DNA from: Panorpa germanica
Lineage: Eukaryota > Arthropoda > Insecta > Mecoptera > Panorpidae
Direction of reading: 5' to 3'
NCBI GenBank assembly: GCA_963678705.1
Contig: OY783212.1
Location: 310,001 to 374,000, forward strand
Length of the DNA stretch: 64,000 nt
Within the stretch, counting starts at the first letter, position 1; each line of letters begins with the position of its first letter. Of the stretch, positions 9,430-22,937 are shown in pieces. The notes below the pieces were generated by a model. The model was not told the DNA's origin. It saw nothing but the letters and a program-made list of their open reading frames with translations, and did no database searches. The translations under genes and the position numbers were made by a program.

Positions 9430-12081
9430 ATGGTTCTCAGATATGTATGCCGTGTTATTGTTAGGAACGAGGAACAGTTTAAAAAAATATTCAAATATTA
9501 TCCAATTAATGAAATAGGACGACTGGGATGTCGTCTCGCTTTAGAAACTGCAAAGATTATAGACGTAAGCCTGCTTTATTTACGTTCAGAAGGAGTTTAC
9601 CGTTCGAAAAAATTAGTAAAAAGGATGAAATCAAAAATGATAGAAGAGTACAATATAGCAAAAGAAGAACATAGGCAGGCAACGGGTAAACATACTTTGA
9701 ATAGTGTAACATCGAAACATATAAAGTATGCTTTCATAAACGTTTGTAAACATAATCCTTTATACGATAATAAAATGACAAGTAGTTTTTTATATGAACC
9801 CAAGAAGACAGCAGCCCTGTTTATGTACAAACGAAAACTAGATAGTAAATGGAAAAGAGAATCGAAGCCATCCTTTAGTGATACAGTATTATCACACATT
9901 TTAAATAAAATATCTACGAAGTGTCAACAATATTTGCCAACTAAAACAGATAAGTCGTTAATAATGCCAGTTGCCTTGAACCAACAATATAAAAACAATC
10001 CAATCAATTCAAAATTACTTCTTGTACCAGCAGACTTAAGTTCTATATCGCCTTCATTAACTGGAGATTCCGGAGTGAATTACAATTATAACAAAATGTC
10101 TTCAGACTACCTTTGTAATAGAATTGATGTATTGAACAACACAAATCAACTATTGAGGCATAGCAAACTTGAAAATGTTGTATTTCATCACATAAAATCT
10201 GCAAATCTCTACAAACCACAAAATACAAAAATGTCCGATCCTAAAACCATAACTAAACAATTTACGACATTAAAAACACATGCAGTTGTAACAAATCTAA
10301 TTTCCAGACCGAGTGTGCCAAAGCAAGAAATAAGTAATATATTTAACGAAAATCGTTATAAATATTACAATACTGAGCAAGAAACTATTGGCCGTAAAGC
10401 TCCCTTAAATAAACAACAAGAGAGGGAAGAACAATCATTTGAAAAGATTCATAAAAAGAAATTGGAGTGGATTATAATAGATGAAAAAAAGAATAGAAAA
10501 GAAATTCGAGTGAAATCAACTCAAACGAAAAAACCCTGTACCAATGTAAAAGTTGACTCCTCCTTTTGCTTTTCCAAACCAGGGTTGGTGCCTGTACATT
10601 ATTTAACTAAACCAGAACAGAAATGGAATTGTTGGTATGAATTACCTGGCTTTAAATCAGCTGAATCAGAATTTATTAATGAATTTGAGAAAAAGCTGAT
10701 TTCACAGAGGAGTGATAATTATTACCGTTCTAGTGCAAACTCACCTCGAATAATGGTTCATAGTAAAGAAAAAATGTCTAATGTGTTAAGAAGCCCCACG
10801 CCTACAACCTCTTTAGGATTGTATTTACCCCAAACAAATAATAACAAAGTAAAGGCTAATATAAAAGTATCTGAAGAGATTTCTGTTGTTAAAGAAGGAA
10901 TGTCTAAGGATTTGAGACATACCAAGCCTGAATCCTCTTTAGGGTTATATTTTGGGCAAAAGAAAGATAATAACTTAAGTTTTAACGTAAAATCACCTCA
11001 AGTAATATCTCAAGAGAAACAGGTAGCTAATAGTAACGCAGAATTACTGCAAAAAGAAGAAAATGTGCCATCTAATGCAACATCACCGCTAGTAAAGTCT
11101 GAAGAGCAACAAAAACCTTTTAATGATGTAAGATACATCATGCCTGAGTCCTCTTTAAGATTAAATGCAACGCAAAAAGAAAATAAGGCCTGTTCAGATG
11201 TAAAATCAGCTGAAGTGAAATCTGAAAACAAAGAAGCAACTCGTAATGATGTAAGATACAAGAGACCTGAGTCCGCTTTAGGATTATATGCTCATGTAAA
11301 ATCACCTGACGATAAGTCTGAAATTGAAGAAGAAACATCTCATGATCCAAGATACATCAGGCCGGAATCCTCGTTAGGTTTAAATTCTCCGGATATAGAA
11401 GATAAAATACATGCTAATATAAAACCGCCGGAAGTGCGGTCTGATACCAATGTATCAGCTTCTAATAATATAGGTCTTGAGAGTACTGAATCAAATAGAA
11501 CACGCGAGGAAAAGAATCTAACTACTACACAAGTAGTACCTTCACCCAAAAAAAAGACACCTAATGATTTAAGTCAGGGCGATACCCCCAAGTTATCTGA
11601 CGGTAAATCACTTCAAGTAATTCATTCTGATGCTGACAAATTTACCTTGAATAATTCACCGGATATATCCAGCTACACTAGACCTAAATCCGCTTTAGGA
11701 CTATATTCTAACACAAATTATTTACCAATGTGCTTCTTAAAAATAGGTTCCGAAATACAGCCTGCTACAAGTTCAGGCCCAACATCAAAAATACAGTCTC
11801 AGGAAGGATCCTTTGATTTAAAGAATGAAGCAAAGGTAGTTGAAAGAATTCAAAAAATATCAAAGCAGGATGAATTATCGGAGTTAGATAAAGGCTCTAC
11901 CACAAAATTAAACGAAAAAAATAAGGAAGACAAAAACTCTACATCATTCTGGCCAGATTTATGGATGAAGCAAACATACAGGAAACAATTTGACGAATCT
12001 TACGCTCCTCATTCGAAAACCGCAACAAAATCAACTAAATCTACTAAAAGAGAAGATAATAACTTTAAAAAACTAGGTTGA
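9430..12081 (+). CDS. NCBP2AS2-like paralog C with long repeat tail (883 aa, intronless)
   Basis: Residues 1-~85 (VLRYVCRVIVRNEEQFKK ... YYPINEIGRLGCRLALET, closing IEEYNIAKEEH) align with members A and B. The rest is unlike anything I recognise: a Lys/Asn/Ser-rich region to ~450, then six degenerate copies of a motif around RY-RPESSLGLY, starting at about residues 453, 494, 566, 607, 639 and 745. These are separated by acidic/Lys linkers that often contain VKSPEV-like or KSE-like strings. The C-terminal ~100 residues are charged with one aromatic island (FWPDLWMKQTYRKQF). It is a 2.6-kb open frame with no intron, and AATAAA follows at about 12107 and 12175. A single uninterrupted frame of this length argues strongly for a real gene; the function is unknown. 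Confidence 0.8.
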   Translation: MVLRYVCRVIVRNEEQFKKIFKYYPINEIGRLGCRLALETAKIIDVSLLYLRSEGVYRSKKLVKRMKSKMIEEYNIAKEEHRQATGKHTLNSVTSKHIKYAFINVCKHNPLYDNKMTSSFLYEPKKTAALFMYKRKLDSKWKRESKPSFSDTVLSHILNKISTKCQQYLPTKTDKSLIMPVALNQQYKNNPINSKLLLVPADLSSISPSLTGDSGVNYNYNKMSSDYLCNRIDVLNNTNQLLRHSKLENVVFHHIKSANLYKPQNTKMSDPKTITKQFTTLKTHAVVTNLISRPSVPKQEISNIFNENRYKYYNTEQETIGRKAPLNKQQEREEQSFEKIHKKKLEWIIIDEKKNRKEIRVKSTQTKKPCTNVKVDSSFCFSKPGLVPVHYLTKPEQKWNCWYELPGFKSAESEFINEFEKKLISQRSDNYYRSSANSPRIMVHSKEKMSNVLRSPTPTTSLGLYLPQTNNNKVKANIKVSEEISVVKEGMSKDLRHTKPESSLGLYFGQKKDNNLSFNVKSPQVISQEKQVANSNAELLQKEENVPSNATSPLVKSEEQQKPFNDVRYIMPESSLRLNATQKENKACSDVKSAEVKSENKEATRNDVRYKRPESALGLYAHVKSPDDKSEIEEETSHDPRYIRPESSLGLNSPDIEDKIHANIKPPEVRSDTNVSASNNIGLESTESNRTREEKNLTTTQVVPSPKKKTPNDLSQGDTPKLSDGKSLQVIHSDADKFTLNNSPDISSYTRPKSALGLYSNTNYLPMCFLKIGSEIQPATSSGPTSKIQSQEGSFDLKNEAKVVERIQKISKQDELSELDKGSTTKLNEKNKEDKNSTSFWPDLWMKQTYRKQFDESYAPHSKTATKSTKSTKREDNNFKKLG

Positions 12082-12514
12082 TTTGTTGAGTGATGTTTTT
12101 ACCCTAAAAATAAAATGTATTGTACACGTTTTTGTAATTAATGTTGTATAAATATTTGTTATCAATAATTTCCAATAAAAAAGTGTCATTTTATTTAGTT
12201 ATTTTTATTAGATTTGAACTGTATGAGTATGCATGTTTGTCAAATTAGTCTTATCTACACTTATCTTCCTCTTAATTTAAATACCCTCCTCCATTCTTAA
12301 TTTTGTAATAACACTTCATTATCTTAAAAATATTAACAAAATTCCTTTTTTTTATTTTATATATTAAATACTTTTAATAAGAAAACAATATAACTAAAAT
12401 TAAATCGAATAGTTTAATTTAAATAAAAAATATTTTAGACGTACCAGACGGTGTATTATTACATAACAAATATTTCTTAAACTTGCTGAATTCAAATAAA
12501 TTATACATTACGGT
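12082..12514. other. Convergent 3' ends of paralog C and GTPBP1
   Basis: AT-rich interval between two converging genes. Plus-strand AATAAA signals near 12107 and 12175 serve paralog C. Minus-strand signals (TTTATT on the given strand) for GTPBP1 are present around 12350-12360. No gene is visible. Confidence 0.45.
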
Positions 12515-16707
<4,193 letters not shown>

Positions 16708-17917
16708 TTTTAAATTGTTTACAGAATGTTAACACATGTATTTTACCTTTTTTTTAATATATTTTTCAGTTGATTATTTTGCATTCAACATGTTACTTGG
16801 TAATCCTTTCAAGTATCATTTTTCTAAATCATTTCACTCACAATTAAAACATTCACTTTTGCATAACACTTGACATATTGTTCTATGGTGCTAAATAGTA
16901 ACTTTAAATTTCTTTCCTTCGATTCTGAAAAACAGAAGTACTATACATTATATTATATTGTAGTTAATTGTTTTAAAACAATTAATGGTATTATCTTATA
17001 AATTAAATCATAAAACTCTGAAACATATTGATATTTAAGAGGAAATGTCTGTTTGTCACAGAAGAGGTTAATATATTATTAAATGTGATTTTATGCAAAC
17101 TTAACGTCATCAGTAAGTATTAGCAATTAATTATTGCCAAATACAATTAGAAACATATTTAGACATTTACGAAATAGTAATTTATGTTATGTCAGATGTT
17201 TAGGGTACCTGAAACTACTAAACGAATTTGTTGTCAATTTCGCAATGTTCAATGCAATGTGTCACTATTTTTGGATGCGTTCACTACGAGAGATAATTTC
17301 ACTATCTATACTTAGCGATACAATTAAGTGTAATTTTATTATGAATTTAATGTGTTTTTTCATATTTATCGACGACCTTCAATTAATATCGTAAGATTCA
17401 CACATGTATCAGATATATATAATGCACCGCTCTATTTACTAAATATTTACTTTATATTTGGCGTATACATAATTTGTAAACCAGTTACAAGATAGCGCTG
17501 ATAATGGTAAATGAATTATCTCGGCCCTTACCGCGCTTAAGTTTTATATATTACCTATTTTTATATTTATATTTTTATTATAGTTCAAACACAATTAGAT
17601 ATACCACTAAAATTTTATACCTATGCAAGAGATTAACCTTTTCAAATGATAAATAGACTACCTTTAACTACACTAAACCTTTACTACAACTACAATTTAC
17701 ATTTTAAGTTTAATTAAACGTTATGCGTTAAATAGTCATTGAAGAGTTTTATATAATAATTATATTTTAATAGAATTTTGAAATATTATAATATTTAAAA
17801 TGCATCACGAACCTCATTATGAATCCTCAAGTAGAGTTTATTATCTTATTTTGTTTGTCATGTCTAAACTTGAACTAAAAACGAACTACTCATAACATTT
17901 ACTTTTATACCCCAACT
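16708..17917. other. Upstream of GTPBP1, AT-rich
   Basis: The GTPBP1 promoter should lie in the first few hundred bases. No TATA box or other gene is evident, and the open frames at 17134-17394 and 17864-18046 look spurious. Confidence 0.4.
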
Positions 17918-18178
17918 ATATATATTATATTTCCTGCATATCTTCAAGTTGTGAAATTCAAAACACACTGATGAAATACAACAATAATCCAAGCAATATA
18001 TTGAAATATTAGCTACAGCTTCGTTTGGTGGGTACAGTCGGTACAATTATATATATTATATTTCCTGCATTTCTTCAAGTTTGAAATTCAAAACACACTG
18101 ATGAAATACAACAATAATCCAAGCAATATATTGAAATATTAGCTACAGCTTCGTTTGGTGGGTACAGTCGGTACAATT
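17918..18178. repeat. Tandem duplication, 131-bp unit x 2
   Basis: Two head-to-tail copies (17918-18048, 18049-18178) differ by only a few bases and one or two short indels. They begin TATATATTATATTTCCTGCA and end GGGTACAGTCGGTACAATTA. No coding potential; a recent local duplication. Confidence 0.85.
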
Positions 18179-18281
18179 AAATTTTTGTTAACATTTATAA
18201 TTGAATATCGGTCAATTTTTGATACTAATCTTGTTACCGACGACCTGTTACTATGTAGGCAGTTTTATGATATCTAGTCGC

Positions 18282-18641
18282 AATGGGCTTGTATCCTCAT
18301 TTTTTAGTGGTCGATTTTTCAATTGGTAATTTAAATTGATGTTAATAAATGTGTATTGGCGTGTCTATTTTATTATTATTATGATATATAAATACATATA
18401 GCAGAGATTTATGATCTGTAAGGTTGGTAACCTTACACAAGGATTGTGATGTCACATGCACTTGGAATGTGTACAACGTTGAATCCCTTTAATAATTAAA
18501 GAGACAAAATGATTAATTGTTAATATCTCTTAGCATATAAGGAGTTATTAAAAATAATTGAACATTTGAGGTTCTAGTAACCCACTGTATCAATACATAG
18601 TACACTTTTATAAAAATTAAGACATAGGACACAAGCCCATT
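18282..18641 (-). mobile_element. MITE family A, copy 2 (internally deleted)
   Basis: Both termini are present (AATGGGCTTGTATCCTC and AGGACACAAGCCCATT). The internal ~270 bp found in the 632-bp copy at 52618 are missing, including the AAAATGGCCGACC-like and GCATTTCACGTC blocks. Orientation is opposite to the copy at 2354. Confidence 0.85.
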
Positions 18642-19592
18642 GCTTATCGTCAGCATAAATTGTATCTGGTCATAATTGGCTTCAGTCAATTTTATCTAGT
18701 TCAATTATATTCAGCCACAATTGCCTTTATTGCTATGCCTATTTCAAAGGTAAGCCTGTCGCAAGTAAAGATAGGCCTAAGTCATTTGCGACATGGTGGT
18801 CACTAGCTACAGAGGAAGAGATTAACAATTGGAACAGTCAGTCTAATTTAAAATTTTGAACTGGTTTGTGCTTTTATATCCTTTTAGCCATATTTTAAAT
18901 AACCCCTTTACCCTTTACAATATTGGAATTTTATGTATTTCTCGATACAGCTGTAACTAGTATCTGACATTTGACTATGCACTCTTACCTCTGATGTATA
19001 ACAGAAAAGGCAATTCACAGAACGGAAAAGGGTAAGATTTTTTAATAAATTTAGATCCTTTTCTCAACCCAACGTAGTCACTTAAGAAGCTTTACGTACA
19101 TGTAAAATGTTACTACTAATACTACAGTAGATAAAATACAGAATCGTTTAAGAGATGGCGCTGCAACAATCATGTAAACAACGCCTGGTACGTATGCTAC
19201 TGCTAATACATACTAATTTATTATTAATCAAAGACTTTGTTAATATAATTTTAAGCAATTTCATAAGAATTTATTGAGAATAAATATACCTACATTTCAT
19301 GAAGTTTTGAGGTACATGTCTGTACAGATAATGTAGACATGGCAATTGAGATGATAGCCATATACCACCCACAAAACTTCCAGACCAGCTTAAATATATT
19401 TTTGCTTTAAAATACTTTGATCGAATATTTCAGACAGAAGCCAAAGATTTAACAGAAAATATAAGTGTGACTGGATATAATTGATTTTCGCGTGGGACCT
19501 AAAAAAGAAAGTAATTTATAGCTACATATGGCGAGTTGTGGTAGGTTTTTCTGGGTTTAATTAAAATTTGTGAATGGCAACACTGGTAAATA

Positions 19593-20022
19593 CGAGGCAT
19601 GTTTTTTAAGTAAGTACCGTTTTGCGATTCCGCCTTTGCAGCGCTACGGTCGGCGTTCCGCGACAATCATCAAATCTTTTAAATGGGAAACTCTAGATCA
19701 TCCTCCATACAGCCCTGATCTGGCGCCCAGCGACTACCATTTGTTCCTGCACTTGAAGAAACACCTGGGTGGTCAGCGTCTTCAAGACGATAACGAAGTC
19801 AAAACAGTTGCGATACAGTGGTTAACAAGTCAGGCGGCAAAATTTTATGAGGAGGGTATTCAAAAACTGGTGCCACGTTATGACAAGTGCCTCAATATTC
19901 ACGGAAATTATGTAGAAAAGTAGATTAAGGTACAGGCTTTTATGTAAAAATAAAATTATTGCGATATCTTTGCACGTCTTTTTTTAATTCCAGAACGGTA
20001 CTTACTTAAAAAACACGCCTCG
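19593..20022 (+). mobile_element. Deleted mariner element with intact ends
   Basis: Inverted termini of ~28 bp start CGAGGC(A/G)TGTTTTTTAAG and continue to AAGTACCGTT. The element is flanked by TA (19591-19592, 20023-20024). The body of 430 bp retains only the last third of the transposase, so this copy cannot move itself but keeps both ends. Confidence 0.9.
19660..19923 (+). pseudogene. Mariner transposase, C-terminal remnant
   Basis: The frame encodes HPPYSPDLAPSDYHLF, the motif around the third catalytic Asp of mariner DD34D transposases. A normal C-terminal helical region and a stop at 19921-19923 follow. The N-terminal DNA-binding domain and the first two catalytic Asp are missing, because the deletion joins the left terminus directly to this part. 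The open frame starts artificially upstream of the element at 19570. Confidence 0.9.
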
Positions 20023-20190
20023 TACATATTCAACTATAATTTTATATAAATAAAATTGAAATTTTTAAGTAAACTATAATATGTTTTTTTTTATAAAATG
20101 TACATAAATGCGTTTACCCGCTAAACACAAAACATGCCACTAATGCTACTTATTTTATCATAATTTATACTTAATATATAATAATTATGT

Positions 20191-22937
20191 TTATAAAGTT
20201 TTGGGGCAGTCTGTATTTTTTGAAATTGTCAATCTATCAAAATCTATTTGAAGTTCAGTTAATGCGCTATAGATGTCAGCACGGAGGCGTGCAGACAATT
20301 CTCGAGTTCTTCCAAGAATCCAAATTTGATCTGAAAACAACAAAATACTACATAGAATATTTGTTTGATTTAGAGATTTGTACAGATTTACAACTTACCA
20401 AGATATGCTAATCTCAAATTGGAACAGGACCACAAGATGGCAAAATTATCATAGTCCGTGTACAAGATGTGATATTTTCCAGCCCCTGGAAGCATACGTG
20501 CGAGTGTCGTGGGTAGTCGGGAGCTCACCTATATTTAAAATGTTACAACTTATTTAAACGTACCATCTCTTGGTCAGTAGACAAGCAGAAGCATTCGTTT
20601 AAATTCAGAACAAATATGCGCCTGCTCCGAATGCTACTACTAATACATAAAATATTTTAGTCACTCTTTGGGTATATAGTGCGTTAATTGCTCTTTCTTA
20701 ATTAGTTTCCTTACCTGCTTACCTCATATTTTAAAATGGATGACCCAGGAGCTGTCGGAGTTGCAGTGCCCAATATAATTGAAGGGCTTCCAGTCCTATT
20801 AAAACATAACAACATTACAGTTATTTAGAAAATATCAAATACAATTTATGTGTTCAAAAAACCTAATTTAAAATGCAATGAAGATTTTCATAATATTTGT
20901 GCTACGTACCATCTGTTTAGAGATTTCGCTGCAACTTCTATTTGTCCTTTGGAATTCTTTTGAAAGTTTAGTGTAGTACAACCCGATGCAATTTCTAACA
21001 GGTAAAACGATCTTTCAACTTCGTACCAGTTTCCTGTAAACTGTGAAAAGCCATTTAATATTCAGAGTTCAATTTAATTTAAGAAATGCATAGATAATTA
21101 TAACGGGCTTGTGTCCTCATTTTTTAGTGGTCGATTTTTCAATTGTTGATTGAAATTGATGTTAATAAATGTGTATTAGCGTGTCTATTTTATTAAATAT
21201 CTAATCGTGAAATGCATTTTAACGTCAGTTATTTGTTGATTAGGTCAGTGCTGTGGTAATGTTTTGTAGCTGTTGGTAGTCAAATAATTAAGTCAAGTCA
21301 AAGAATAATAAGTTTTTATTTTATTTAACCCTGCTAAGGCAGACATAATATTGGAATTTTATTGTTCCTTGAAATAGTTGTAAATAATATTTGATATTTG
21401 GTATATAAATACATATAGCAGAGATTTATGAGCTGTAAGGTTGGCAGCGGTTGTGATGTCACATACATTTGGAATCTGTACAACGTTGAATCCCTTTAAT
21501 AATTAAAAAATAATTGAACATTTGAGATTCTAGTAACCCACTTTATCAATATATAGTACACTTTTATAGAAATTAAGACATAGGACACAAGCCCATTATA
21601 AGTTAAGAAATACATAGATAATTAGAATTGTCTGAATATGATATGTAGCATGTGACAATTTAATGAGTCACGTGGTTTTTCTGTCTTAGGGGGCGTCCAT
21701 AAATTACGTGAGATGTTTAAGGGGGGGAGGGGGTCGAGTCAAATCTCATCTAATCTTCCGTTGGAGAGAGGGGGGGTCTCGGCAAATATCACGCAATTTT
21801 TTTTCTGATTGAAACAAAAAAAAATTATACTATTTTGGTCCATTTAATCTAGATTGTACATGCTTAAGGCCTGTCTCAGTATGGGACCGTATTTAAGTGA
21901 ATTTCTGCCGGACGTATACGGGCTACTACGCTTTACCTATCCGAACCATGTAAATGTAATGAGATCGCTCTGGAGCTCTCAGACTGCACGCTACAAAGCC
22001 GTCCGAATACGGGCGGCACTACCTCGCACAGTAGAACCGAATAAAGGCGAATTTTATCCAAGCGTTACCACTACTACAACGATACCTTATCCGAACCTTT
22101 GTAAATGCAAAAAGCCGCCTCAGACTGAAGGGGATACCTAAGATCGCTTGTTGTTACGGTGCAATACGAGTCAAATGAAATCTATCGGCGACATGGGTAT
22201 GTTCTGCATGCTGTTTATGTTTGTATTTCAGTGAATCATGGACACGGATGCCGATACCAATACGATAGAACTAAGTATTCTATTGTTAAATTTTTATTAC
22301 ACTTATAATTAAACTCTCAGCAATATTGATTACTAATCTTAACTAGTCGTAAATAAAAGCACGAAGCAATTTTTTTTTTTCTTTTTACAATAACAATCCA
22401 ACGCGTTTACGTAAGAAACCCACATTTTGAAAAATCTCACGTGAGATTGGGGGATGGGGGAGGGGGTTGAATAAAATCTCACGACATCTCACCAGGGGGG
22501 GAGGGAGGTACAGAAAATTTAAAAAAACACCTCACGTAATTTATGGACGCCCCCTTATCTCGACTTCGGCTTGTTTGGAAAATGAAATTAGTAATATTCG
22601 AGATAAAATACACGAGTATTACTACAGTGGTCAGTGGTCACGTCCAATGCCAAAAGAATGACGGACTAATTACATTTACATTGTGTAACAGACGGATAGG
22701 ACACAAAGTATTGCAGTTATCCCGAAAACACAAAACATGATTATCTTACATTCACGTAATGAATAAATAAAAATTCCGTTTCATACTTACTTTAGTCATA
22801 TTAAAATTAGGCATACTGGGATAATTTGGGCAGCTTCCGAAGCCAGCACTGTCCACTATTTTAAATGTGAATCCGGTGAGTAGGATGGCACACAATCCAC
22901 TCAAGTTTAGTTTCGGCATGTTCACTTTTACTGCCAT
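20191..22937 (-). CDS. Apolipoprotein D-like secreted lipocalin (5 exons, 206 aa)
   Basis: Exons (descending): 22937-22791, 21040-20910, 20795-20723, 20528-20399, 20330-20191; all phases close. There is a hydrophobic N-terminal signal (LCAILLTGFTFKIVDSAG), then CPNYPSMPNFN. The lipocalin motif 1 is F50-T-G-N-W-Y-E56, motif 2 is ILYTDYDNFAILWSC and motif 3 is QIWILGRTRELS. This is the order of ApoD/Lazarillo-type lipocalins, which bind small hydrophobic ligands outside the cell. M7 is an alternative start that would give a tidier signal peptide. Intron 1 (21041-22790) hosts a MITE family A copy and an 866-bp element. A noncoding 5' exon may exist further upstream. Which arthropod lipocalin subgroup (NLaz, GLaz, Karl, apoD) it belongs to is not determined. 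Confidence 0.9.
21104..21595 (-). mobile_element. MITE family A, copy 3 (lipocalin intron 1)
   Basis: Termini CGGGCTTGTGTCCTC and its counterpart AGGACACAAGCCC are present, with TTATAA on both sides (21098-21103, 21596-21601). An imperfect ~22-bp direct repeat, TTAAGAAATRCATAGATAAT, lies on both sides as well. The interior lacks parts present in the 632-bp copy. Confidence 0.85.
21689..22554. mobile_element. 866-bp element with GGGGGCGTCC termini (lipocalin intron 1)
   Basis: Inverted termini GGGGGCGTCCATAAATTACG, continuing to GTGAG, end at the matching CTCAC...CGCCCCC at 22554. TTA occurs on each side (21686-21688, 22555-22557). Poly-G runs and further inverted sub-blocks (TCTCACGTGAGA) lie inside each end. 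A 3-bp TWA target fits PIF/Harbinger, but that is tentative. The internal frame at 21854-22141 shows no transposase motif. Confidence 0.75.

Noticed and set aside
9597-9899. Antisense frames across paralog C (also 10043, 11010, 11138, 11340)
   Set aside because: These are shadows of the 883-codon gene on the other strand with no independent support.
21854-22141. 95-codon frame inside the 866-bp element
   Set aside because: No transposase motif is recognisable and the element looks non-autonomous.
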